From the NCBI GenBank assembly GCA_902785055.1, contig CACZXG010000005.1:1-44231 (forward strand): a DNA stretch of 44,231 bases, in the 5' to 3' direction. The notes beneath the pieces were generated by a model that was given only the letters and a program-made list of their open reading frames with translations, was not told where the DNA came from and made no database searches. A program made the position numbers and the translations under genes. Shown here piece after piece: positions 17,049 to 24,748 of the stretch (position 1 is the first letter of the stretch; each line of letters begins with the position of its first letter). This DNA comes from an uncultured Lachnospiraceae bacterium (GTDB taxonomy: Bacteria; Bacillota; Clostridia; Lachnospirales; Lachnospiraceae).

Positions 17049-17920
17049 CCCTTGGTACCTCCTCTCGAGACGCCTGCCATGATCTTCTTGTGGAAGATCA
17101 GAAACAGCACGATAAGCGGCACGGAAATTACCACGACTGCAGCCATCATAGCCGGGATGTTCTCTCGCCCGAAGCCGTTCTCGCGGATCTCCTGGATACC
17201 GTTGGAGACCAGGAAATAGGCCTGATCATCCGTGATCAGACGGGGCCATACGTAAGAATTCCAGCACTCGATGACCTTCAGGATCGCGATGGTCACCATA
17301 GTAGGCTGGCAGATCGGAATCATGACCTTCCACAGGTACTTGAAGTCCGAGGTGCCGTCAACCTTGGCCGCCTTGTAGAGCTCTTCCGGGATCTGCTCGA
17401 AGTTTTCTTTGAGCAAGTAAATATAGAACACCGAGGTGACCGAAGGCAGGATCAGACCGATATAACTGTTGCGCATGCCCGCGTTCGTGATCGTGACGAA
17501 GTTGGTGATGATGACCAGCTCATTGGGGATCATCATCAGGGACAGGAACAGAGTGAACAGGATGTCCTTGCCCGGGAACTTGAGCCTTGCGAAGGCAAAA
17601 GCGGCCAGCACGGTGACCACCATCATAAGTAATGTAGTAACCACCGTAAAGATCAGCGTGTTCAGGAAGTATCTCGTGAGAGGCACCGCTGTAAACGCAT
17701 CAAAATAGTTCTGCATGGTCGGAGACAGCGTATAAAGCTGAGGCACATACTCCGAGTTGTAGGCGCTGTAGCTCTTCACCGAAGTCAGGATCATCCAGTA
17801 GAAGGGGAACAGCACGATCACGGCCCAGAACGTAAGAAGCACGTAGGTTATGATCTTGCGGATTCTTTCGTTTCTCTGTGACTTTCTCTCGATCGCGGAG
17901 AAATCTGTATTTGTATTCAT
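17045..17920 (-). CDS. Carbohydrate ABC transporter permease, MalG type
   Basis: The 291 residues hold six membrane helices and the cytoplasmic EAA loop EELYKAAKVDGTSDFKYLWKV, which docks with the ATPase. The N-terminus is a soluble arm of about 25 residues. It forms a heterodimer with the MalF-type permease encoded 12 bases upstream and imports a sugar in the CUT1 family; the sugar is not identifiable. AAGGAGGGATCAG precedes the ATG, and the gene overlaps the binding-protein gene by four bases. Length and topology are typical. Confidence 0.93.
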   Translation of the reverse strand: MNTNTDFSAIERKSQRNERIRKIITYVLLTFWAVIVLFPFYWMILTSVKSYSAYNSEYVPQLYTLSPTMQNYFDAFTAVPLTRYFLNTLIFTVVTTLLMMVVTVLAAFAFARLKFPGKDILFTLFLSLMMIPNELVIITNFVTITNAGMRNSYIGLILPSVTSVFYIYLLKENFEQIPEELYKAAKVDGTSDFKYLWKVMIPICQPTMVTIAILKVIECWNSYVWPRLITDDQAYFLVSNGIQEIRENGFGRENIPAMMAAVVVISVPLIVLFLIFHKKIMAGVSRGGTKG

Positions 17921-17932
17921 TCTGATCCCTCC

Positions 17933-18826
17933 TTACGCGTAGTGAGTGTTCTTATTGCTGATGAGCAGGTTGATGCAGGTGATGGTCAGAACGATCGCAA
18001 ACAGGATCAGGGCTGCCGCCGCCGCGAAGGACGGATATCCGCCGCTGTCGCCGTAGAGCATGTCATAGACATAGCCGACGATCGTATTCATACCCGCCGC
18101 GTTCAGGTCTGTTCCGAAAATAGCGACCACGTCGCTGTATGCCTTGAAAGCGCCGATAAAACCGGTGATCACAAGGTAGAAGATCATGGGTGAGATCATG
18201 GGAAGCGTGATCCTGGTAAAGATCCGCAGCTTGGAGGTGCCGTCCACTCTCGCAGCCTTGTAGTAATCGGGATTGACACTCGCCAAAGCACTTGTGAGGA
18301 TCAATATTTTGAACGGAAGGACCACCCAGACTGTGTAGAAACACATGACGAACATCTTGGCCCAGTAGGGACCATCGATGAAGTCCACCGCTGTGCCTCC
18401 GACCGATGTGATCAGAAGGTTGGCAAAACCGTCCGAATAGGGGGTCTTCTTGAACAGGATCATGAATACCAGGCCGACTGCCAGCGTGTTAGTGACATAA
18501 GGCAGGAAAAATACTGTCTGGTAGAAATCCCGCAGTTTCGTGATCGAGTTGATTCCGACTGAGATCAGGAGGGCTATTCCCGTGGACAGCGGAACCGTGA
18601 TGATGACCAGTATGAAAGTGTTCTTGAGCGCCTGCAGGAAATAGGTGTCCCGCAGAACATAGGCGAAGTTGTAATCGCCTATGCCGAAATAGGTCTGGGA
18701 CGCGAAGTTGTATCCCTCTTCCACGGAGTAGACGATGACGTCAAACAGAGGATAGATCATGAAGACGCCGAGGAAGATCGTCGCCGGGAGCAGATACAGC
18801 CAGGCTTTTGAATTATTCTTATCCAT
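17933..18826 (-). CDS. Carbohydrate ABC transporter permease, MalF type
   Basis: This 297-residue integral membrane protein has six helices and an EAA-like loop (PDYYKAARVDGTSKLRIFTRI). It is the short form of MalF without the large periplasmic insertion, as expected in Gram-positive bacteria. It pairs with the MalG-type subunit directly downstream. AAGGAGG lies six bases before the ATG. It follows the ATPase gene by 14 bases in the same operon. Confidence 0.93.
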   Translation of the reverse strand: MDKNNSKAWLYLLPATIFLGVFMIYPLFDVIVYSVEEGYNFASQTYFGIGDYNFAYVLRDTYFLQALKNTFILVIITVPLSTGIALLISVGINSITKLRDFYQTVFFLPYVTNTLAVGLVFMILFKKTPYSDGFANLLITSVGGTAVDFIDGPYWAKMFVMCFYTVWVVLPFKILILTSALASVNPDYYKAARVDGTSKLRIFTRITLPMISPMIFYLVITGFIGAFKAYSDVVAIFGTDLNAAGMNTIVGYVYDMLYGDSGGYPSFAAAAALILFAIVLTITCINLLISNKNTHYA

Positions 18827-18840
18827 GGCAGCCTCCTTAC

Positions 18841-20001
18841 TCAGCGAAGAGGAGTGAAACGGCAGCGGACGCGGGCACCTGTCTCATGATCAAACAGATA
18901 GATCCTGCCCGGTTTGATCCGGAAATTCACGGTCTCTCCGCTCACCTCCGAGAGTTCCTCCGTGCTGACGATCGTGCGGATCGAACCGTTTGCTGCATAG
19001 GAATTCGTTGCCACAATGCTGGTATCCCGTCCCATTACTTCCACAGCGGTCAGGCCGCAGCGCAGTTCTCCATCCTTCTCGGGGTCAAAACCCTCCGGCC
19101 GGATACCGATCGTGACAGGTCCGTCCTTTAAAGGCACACCGGGCGCCGCGTCAGGCGCGCCTTCTTTCCAGCTGCTGTCGGGCTCCGCCTTCATGACCGC
19201 GTCTTCTCCGATATAGACGACCCCGCCCTTCACTTCGCCTTCAAAGACATTGATCGGAGGCGTCCCGAGGAATTTGGCTACGAAGAGATTGATGGGATCT
19301 TCGTAGACGAGCTGGGGCTTCGCGATCTGCTGCACAACGCCCGCCTCCATAACTACGATCAGGTCGGAGATACTCATCGCCTCCTCCTGGTCGTGAGTGA
19401 CGAATACTGTCGTAACCCCGGTCTCTCTCTGGATCCTTCTGATTTCCTCCCTCGTCTGCAGTCTCAGACGGGCGTCGAGGTTGGAAAGGGGTTCATCCAG
19501 CAGGAGAACTCTAGGAACCTTGACCAGCGCTCTGGCGATCGCGACGCGCTGCTGCTGTCCGCCGGAGAGTTCGCTGGGCTTTCTCTCAAGGAGCTGGTCG
19601 ATCTGAACCATTCTGGCCGCTTCCTTGGCCCTGGCACGCATGGCTTCCTTCGTCATCTTATCCTTCCCCTTGAGATTTTCCATGGGGAACATGATATTCT
19701 GAAGGACTGTCAGATGCGGATAGAGGGCGTAACTCTGGAACACCATGCCCACTCCCCTGTTCTCCGGAGGCAGATCCGTGACATCGTCGTCACCGAAAAA
19801 GATCTTGCCTGAAGTAGGTTTCTCCAATCCGCAGATCATGTTGAGCGTCGTGCTCTTTCCGCAGCCGGAGGGCCCCAGAAGACCGATCAGCTGGCCGTCG
19901 GGAATCTCAAAATTGAAATTGTTGACGGCGATCACATCTTCTTTGATCTTCTTGTTGCGGTTGGGATACCGCTTGGTCAGGTTTTGCAAAACGATTTTCA
20001 T
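18841..20001 (-). CDS. Sugar ABC transporter ATP-binding protein, MsmK/UgpC type
   Basis: The 386 residues carry Walker A GPSGCGKST (about 43-51), the Q loop in VFQSYALYPH, signature LSGGQQQR, Walker B RVLLLDEPLSNLD and the H loop VFVTHDQEEA. A C-terminal MalK-like TOBE/regulatory region of about 130 residues follows. It powers the two permeases encoded downstream; proteins of this type often serve several importers. It starts 15 bases after the FRG-domain gene. Most CUT1 operons keep the binding protein first and the ATPase elsewhere, so its position at the head of the importer genes is a small peculiarity. Confidence 0.95.
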   Translation of the reverse strand: MKIVLQNLTKRYPNRNKKIKEDVIAVNNFNFEIPDGQLIGLLGPSGCGKSTTLNMICGLEKPTSGKIFFGDDDVTDLPPENRGVGMVFQSYALYPHLTVLQNIMFPMENLKGKDKMTKEAMRARAKEAARMVQIDQLLERKPSELSGGQQQRVAIARALVKVPRVLLLDEPLSNLDARLRLQTREEIRRIQRETGVTTVFVTHDQEEAMSISDLIVVMEAGVVQQIAKPQLVYEDPINLFVAKFLGTPPINVFEGEVKGGVVYIGEDAVMKAEPDSSWKEGAPDAAPGVPLKDGPVTIGIRPEGFDPEKDGELRCGLTAVEVMGRDTSIVATNSYAANGSIRTIVSTEELSEVSGETVNFRIKPGRIYLFDHETGARVRCRFTPLR

Positions 20002-20016
20002 TTACCTTGTTCCCCC

Positions 20017-20847
20017 TTACGCTTCTTTCATTTCAGTCAACAGTTCCTTGCGCACAAAATAGTGTCTGCCCAGCCACTCGGAAATGCCGTCAAGTCCGGG
20101 ATAGACTACTCTTTCCGTAATATTCTGATGGTCCAGGAAATCCCTGATCTGCCAGCGCAGCTCTCTGGCGATGACATATCGGGCCGTATTCTGCGTGTTC
20201 TCATTGAGAAATCCCACAATATCGGTCATCTCGATCGGAACAACACTAAAGAATGAGTATTGACTGATGATCCTCCTGTCGATCGACGGCGGCTCGATCA
20301 CGACCATACTCTCATCCTTCATATCCAGGTCGTACTCCTCAGGCGACCCGCAGGCTTCGCTGAACATATCTACCGAAAACACGGTCGAATGGTATTTATT
20401 CATGATCTTCCGGTATTTGTCCGGAAGGAGCTCATGCAGTTCATGCACGTCAATTCTCCACACGACGGAATCGTGTTCCGTCATCCGGTCCAGATCCTGC
20501 TCCGCTGTGGAAAAGTGCAGCGCCATCAGCGGTGAAAATGACCAGTCCAGAAGTCTTGTGGGAAGCCCGTGATGCTGACCGAGTATCATCTGCTGCCAGA
20601 CATTTCCCTCGATGACCGGCTTCTCCATGACCGCGTATTTGGTAAAATTCTGAAGCATCGGCATCTCAAGCTGCCTGCTCAGAGATTTACAGTTTCTCAT
20701 AAGACTGGTGGAGAGCGTAAAACCCGAATCACACTCTCCCCTGTAAATACACAGATCTCTGTAGCGTTTCAGTTCAGGTCTGTATGTCTTCTCCCCGATC
20801 AGATCCATCAACTGATCCATCGTCTCAATTCGTATATTCCTGATCAT
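20017..20847 (-). CDS. FRG-domain protein
   Basis: The 276 residues match the FRG family: YRGE (35-38), a hydrophobic middle and the strong block QHHGLPTRLLDWSFSPLMALHFS-like (91-113), then VWRIDVHEL and a late QYSFFSV. FRG domains are soluble and of unproven chemistry; they recur in stress, phage-defence and toxin-like contexts, and resemblance to ADP-ribosyl-transferase folds has been suggested. Neither activity can be shown here. The gene starts nine bases after the GTPase stop, and AGAAGGA in that gap is its ribosome binding site. Being sandwiched between a GTPase and a sugar importer is unusual. Confidence 0.85.
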   Translation of the reverse strand: MIRNIRIETMDQLMDLIGEKTYRPELKRYRDLCIYRGECDSGFTLSTSLMRNCKSLSRQLEMPMLQNFTKYAVMEKPVIEGNVWQQMILGQHHGLPTRLLDWSFSPLMALHFSTAEQDLDRMTEHDSVVWRIDVHELHELLPDKYRKIMNKYHSTVFSVDMFSEACGSPEEYDLDMKDESMVVIEPPSIDRRIISQYSFFSVVPIEMTDIVGFLNENTQNTARYVIARELRWQIRDFLDHQNITERVVYPGLDGISEWLGRHYFVRKELLTEMKEA

Positions 20848-20856
20848 TTTTCCTTC

Positions 20857-22107
20857 TCACTTTTTGGGAAATAATTCTGACAGAAGATCCCCCAGTTTCT
20901 TCGGATCGATCACGCCGTCGTGCTTGTCTGCGTAGTTCTTCACCGCCTTCATAATGCCCGGCATATAGTTGCTGAACAGGGATAGTGCCTCAGCCTCCCA
21001 GTCAACCGCTTTGTATTCAGCATCGCCCTTATAGACCCGCTCAAACATCGTGATACTGATCTCACCCGCGGCAAATGTGACGATCCCGGCAGTGACCGCG
21101 TTAAGGACCGATCCCGCCGCGTTAAGCCCTGGGATGAGCTTGAGCTGGTTCAGGAGCGTTCTGCCCGCGATGGTTGTCATCCCCACTTTCAGTACACTGT
21201 TGACGATCGAATTGACCTGAGAATTCTCCCTGATCCCATAGGTCTTCGCGATCGCCCCCATCATGGCCGTCTGCAGAGGCACGAGTACGGCCGCGTCCGG
21301 CGTCGGGATCGGAATAGCGCCCACCGCACAGGCTGCCGTAGTCGCACCGGCCACAATAGACTGGGCCATGCCGCGCTTGATGCTCACGTCGATGTCCTTG
21401 ACTGCATTGTTGGCCATCCGTATTCCCTTGGGCGCCAGTTCATTGGTCTTCTCTACCAGTTTATCCAGATTCCTGGGCGCGACACTGAAGGTCTCATTGA
21501 TCGGATAGAGCTTCGCAACGACGGGAATGATCCCCTCTATGACCAAAGGGTTCTTTGTATGCTTACTGTTATACTTGTGGATGGCATCCTTGGCCATCCG
21601 CACATTCTCTTCCTCTTCGATCTCGGAATACGATTTGGTAAAGACCAGGATGATCGGAACTCCCTTCCAGTCATCCGAGACTGATTTGATATAGCTCAGT
21701 ACTGACTGGTCGATCCTCTTGACTGTTCCGTCAATGCAGAACCAGATCATATGGATCAGTTTCTCCACATTCTTCTGCCTGACGCCCTCTTTTCCGAACT
21801 TCGCGATATCGTTTCTTGTCTTGTGCTGATGGAAAAAATCGAACTCATAACCCGCGGTGTCGATCATCCTGAAAGGCAGAGAGTCGCTCTGATAGACGGC
21901 GATCTCTTTTGTAACCGGGTCCCCGATGCCGGTCCCGGCCTTTTCCTCTCCCAGCATCGCGTTGATCAGTGTGCTCTTGCCGCATCCGGAAGTGCCAAGG
22001 AGCATTACATTGATCCTGCCGTCGTTCATGTCAATGATCTCTTCATACCCCGACTTATCTCTGTTTTGCCCAAGGCTTATCTCTTTCTTATCACCAAAAG
22101 GAAACAT
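20857..22107 (-). CDS. Era/YcjF-like GTPase with C-terminal DUF697 region
   Basis: This 416-residue protein has a P-loop GTPase domain: G1 GTSGCGKST (38-46), a possible G2 Thr near 66, G3 DTAG (83-86) and G4-like VFTKS in place of NKxD (about residue 155). Residues about 240-290 form a hydrophobic Ala/Gly/Pro-rich segment (AGATTAACAVGAIPIPTPD, then LVPLQTAMMGAIAKTYG) typical of DUF697, which usually inserts into or lies on the membrane. The final 100 residues are helical. TKS in the G4 position may alter guanine specificity. GAGGAG before the ATG sets the start. It is co-transcribed between a hydrolase and an FRG gene. Confidence 0.86.
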   Translation of the reverse strand: MFPFGDKKEISLGQNRDKSGYEEIIDMNDGRINVMLLGTSGCGKSTLINAMLGEEKAGTGIGDPVTKEIAVYQSDSLPFRMIDTAGYEFDFFHQHKTRNDIAKFGKEGVRQKNVEKLIHMIWFCIDGTVKRIDQSVLSYIKSVSDDWKGVPIILVFTKSYSEIEEEENVRMAKDAIHKYNSKHTKNPLVIEGIIPVVAKLYPINETFSVAPRNLDKLVEKTNELAPKGIRMANNAVKDIDVSIKRGMAQSIVAGATTAACAVGAIPIPTPDAAVLVPLQTAMMGAIAKTYGIRENSQVNSIVNSVLKVGMTTIAGRTLLNQLKLIPGLNAAGSVLNAVTAGIVTFAAGEISITMFERVYKGDAEYKAVDWEAEALSLFSNYMPGIMKAVKNYADKHDGVIDPKKLGDLLSELFPKK

Positions 22108-22117
22108 ATTTCTCTCC

Positions 22118-22771
22118 TCACACCAGTTCCTTCAGCAAAATATCGGCGATCTTAGTACTGTGCACGATATAACTGCCGTGATTCTCTCCCTTCAGGATCA
22201 TCAGTTTCGCATTCGGAATCGACTCCGCGATCAGTCTTGTCTCTGACTCCCTGATCAGATCCCTGCTGCCTGCCGTAATCAGGGTCTTTATCCTGATCCG
22301 CGAAAGCTCCGCCGGTGCGATGTCAGGCTCGTTCTTCATCAGTTCGATCAGCGGATCATATTTCACAAATGAACTCACTTTCAGGAAAAGCCTGAAGGGC
22401 CATGTCGTGCCTTTCGTAGTGATGTTCGCTCCGCTCACCACCAGATTTGTGATCCTGCTGCAGTCCATAGCTGCCAGGAGCGCCACGATCCCTCCGTCCG
22501 AGAATCCGTAGAACGCTGCATCGTTAAGATCCAGTTCCGACATGAACGCGATCATATCCCCGGCCATGTCCTTGTAATGCAGTTCCTTACAGGGACTGCT
22601 CTGTCCATGTCCCCGGGAATCGATGCAATAACAGGTAAAATGCTCCTTAAGAACACTGACTGCCTCGTCGAAGATCGTGTGATCCTCTCCGTTTCCATGC
22701 ACCATGATCAGCGGTCTGCCCTGACCCGTTTTCGTATAATAAAGCTGAATACCGTTTACGCCTATAACCAT
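22118..22771 (-). CDS. Alpha/beta hydrolase, first gene of the long operon
   Basis: The 217 residues show HGNGEDH (oxyanion side, 25-31), the nucleophile elbow GFSDGG with Ser91, an Asp in AGSRDLI and a catalytic His in GENHGSY. It is closest in style to small cytosolic esterases or proline-iminopeptidase-like hydrolases; the substrate is unknown. ATG 22771 has AGAGGA upstream; a GTG nine codons earlier is less favoured. A TATAAT promoter lies at 22808-22813. The GTPase gene begins ten bases downstream. Confidence 0.83.
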   Translation of the reverse strand: MVIGVNGIQLYYTKTGQGRPLIMVHGNGEDHTIFDEAVSVLKEHFTCYCIDSRGHGQSSPCKELHYKDMAGDMIAFMSELDLNDAAFYGFSDGGIVALLAAMDCSRITNLVVSGANITTKGTTWPFRLFLKVSSFVKYDPLIELMKNEPDIAPAELSRIRIKTLITAGSRDLIRESETRLIAESIPNAKLMILKGENHGSYIVHSTKIADILLKELV

Positions 22772-22807
22772 TTGTGCTGTCCTCTTTGCTGCCGACACTA
22801 CAAATCA

Positions 22808-22832
22808 ATTATAGCGCATTAATGCGGTGAAT
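22808..22832 (-). promoter_or_regulatory. Promoter of the hydrolase-GTPase-FRG-ABC operon with spacer palindrome
   Basis: Minus strand TATAAT (22808-22813) with no good -35. The perfect 12-base palindrome CGCATTAATGCG (22815-22826) occupies the spacer and would block RNA polymerase if a repressor bound it. Confidence 0.55.
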
Positions 22833-22846
22833 CAGTCTAAATTTTG

Positions 22847-22900
22847 CAAAAAAAGGGAGCATATCAGTGGGGCTGCAATCCCCTGATACGCTCCCTTTTA
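22847..22900 (-). terminator. Strong terminator after pgi
   Basis: GGGAGC-TATCAG (22855-22867, one mismatch) pairs with CTGATA-GCTCCC (22883-22895), with an inner GGG/CCC. Seven T bases follow on the minus strand; a shorter T run on the plus side gives weak bidirectionality. Confidence 0.88.
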
Positions 22901-22958
22901 TTATTTACTTATTGATTATCCCGCGCAGGTTCATTCCCTGTGCGCCAGACCTGTCGGA

Positions 22959-24542
22959 TCAGATCTCAAACATATCCGCATACGCCTTAAGAGCGCCGTC
23001 GGTGTCGTGAGCCAGAACGCGCTTAGCAAGGAGTTTGCCGAGCTGTACGCCTTCCTGGTCGAAGCTGTTGACGTTCCATACGAAGCCCTGGAACATAACC
23101 TTGTTCTCGAAGTGAGCAAGGAGTGCGCCGAGAGACTTGGGAGTCAGCTGCTTGCCGGCGATGATGCTGGAAGGGCGGCCGCCTGCGAAGGACTTGTTGG
23201 GATTCTCGTCGGTCTTGCCGCATGCAAACGCCATGATCTGTGCCGCGACGTTAGCGCAGAGCTTCTTCTGGCTGGTGCTGCCCTGAATGACAACATCCAT
23301 GCCGATCTGGCTGTCGTTGAATCCTACAAACTGCATAGGAACGATGTTGGTTCCCTGATGGAGCAGCTGATAGAAGGAGTGCTGGCCGTTTGTTCCGGGC
23401 TCACCGAAGATGACCGGTCCGGTTACATAGTTGACGGGCTCGCCGAAGCGGTTGACGGACTTGCCGTTGGATTCCATATCCAGCTGCTGCAGGTGTGCAG
23501 GGAAGCGGGACAGAGCCTGGGAATAAGGAAGAACTGCTGTGCAGAGATAGCCGCATGCATTTCTCTCATAGACGCCGATGAGGGCATCGAGAAGGGCTGC
23601 GTTCTTCCTGATATCGGGATCCTTGGCCAGAGCGTCAGACTCTGCTGCGCCGTCCATGATCGCCGCGAATACTTCCGGTCCGAATGCCAGGGACAGAACA
23701 ACTGCGCCTACGCAGGATGAGGAAGAATAACGGCCGCCGATGTAGTCATCCATGAAGAATGCTTCGAGATAGTCAGCGCTCTTCGCCAGAGGGGAAGTCT
23801 CACTGGTAACAGCAAGCATGTGCTTGGAAGGATCTACGCCTGCGTTCTTGAGGGCATCTCTTACGAAGGACTCGTTGGTCAGAGTCTCAAGCGTTGTACC
23901 GGACTTGGAAACAACGATGAAGAGGGAGTGCGCGACATCGACAGACTTCAGAACTGCTGCTGCGTCGTCGGGGTCAACGTTGGAGATGAATCTCGCTTCC
24001 ATCTTCTGGACTCCGTTAGTCTTCGCCCAGTTTTCAAGAGCGATATAAAGGGCGCGGGGACCCAGGTCAGAGCCGCCGATACCGATCTGGACTACTGTGG
24101 TGAACTTCTCGCCTGCAGCGTTTGTGATCTCGCCGGCGTGAACCTTGTTCGCGAAATCAGCCGCCTTCTTCTGCTGGCCTGTATAGAAATCTCTCTTGTT
24201 GACGCCGTCAGCGATGACGTCGCCGCCCTGCTGTCCGCGGCAGAGCTGATGCAAAACCAGACGCTTCTCGCCTGTATTGATCACAGCGCCGTTGTAAAGC
24301 TCTGCATATTTCTCTGTCAGCTGTGCTTCGTCAGCCAGTTCCTGAAGAACTGCAAGAATATTGTCATCAACTGCCTTAGCGGCGAAGTTGTACTTCATAT
24401 CGCAAGCCATGGGAACGCAGTACTCAGCGACACGCTTTGCTCCGTTCTCACCGGACATAACTTCCACCAGATTGACACTGCCCTTAAGCGCCATCAGTTT
24501 CTCATAGGATGCCAGTGTGTCAAAATTCTTCCAAGAAACCAT
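22959..24542 (-). CDS. pgi: Glucose-6-phosphate isomerase
   Basis: The 527-residue enzyme interconverts glucose 6-phosphate and fructose 6-phosphate in the cytosol. Signature blocks are IGIGGSDLGPRALYIAL, VVSKSGTTLETL (phosphate loop) and GEPGTNGQHSFYQLLHQGT with the catalytic Glu and His. The length fits the longer (E. coli-like) branch rather than the about 450-residue Bacillus type. AAGGAGGG stands seven bases before the ATG. It is a single-gene transcript between its own promoter (24603) and the terminator at 22847-22900. Confidence 0.97.
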   Translation of the reverse strand: MVSWKNFDTLASYEKLMALKGSVNLVEVMSGENGAKRVAEYCVPMACDMKYNFAAKAVDDNILAVLQELADEAQLTEKYAELYNGAVINTGEKRLVLHQLCRGQQGGDVIADGVNKRDFYTGQQKKAADFANKVHAGEITNAAGEKFTTVVQIGIGGSDLGPRALYIALENWAKTNGVQKMEARFISNVDPDDAAAVLKSVDVAHSLFIVVSKSGTTLETLTNESFVRDALKNAGVDPSKHMLAVTSETSPLAKSADYLEAFFMDDYIGGRYSSSSCVGAVVLSLAFGPEVFAAIMDGAAESDALAKDPDIRKNAALLDALIGVYERNACGYLCTAVLPYSQALSRFPAHLQQLDMESNGKSVNRFGEPVNYVTGPVIFGEPGTNGQHSFYQLLHQGTNIVPMQFVGFNDSQIGMDVVIQGSTSQKKLCANVAAQIMAFACGKTDENPNKSFAGGRPSSIIAGKQLTPKSLGALLAHFENKVMFQGFVWNVNSFDQEGVQLGKLLAKRVLAHDTDGALKAYADMFEI

Positions 24543-24602
24543 AATTTTACCCTCCTTATAACTTTGCTTGATGTGCAGCCGTATACTGCAAAATATACAA
24601 CT

Positions 24603-24632
24603 ATTATAGTGTATTACCTTTTCTATTGTCTA
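24603..24632 (-). promoter_or_regulatory. Promoter of pgi
   Basis: Minus strand TAGACA (24627-24632), an 18-base spacer and TATAAT (24603-24608). An imperfect AAATAT...ATATTT inverted repeat with inner ATCCATGGAT lies further upstream around 24665-24690. Confidence 0.55.
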
Positions 24633-24707
24633 TATTACCACATCCGCGCGCGCATGTTAGTACACAAATATTCCACATCCATGGATATTTTCAACTTATT
24701 GCATAGC

Positions 24708-24738
24708 GAAGAAAGGACCGCGCATTTGAGCGCGGTCC
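24708..24738 (-). terminator. Terminator after the phosphosugar mutase gene
   Basis: GGACCGCGC (24715-24723) pairs perfectly with GCGCGGTCC (24730-24738) around a six-base loop; TTTCTT follows on the minus strand. Confidence 0.8.
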
Positions 24739-24748
24739 ATCCGTTTTA

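Noticed and set aside
24644-24654. Alternating GCGCGCGC stretch upstream of pgi as a Z-DNA or recombination site
   Set aside because: Eleven bases, too short to claim.
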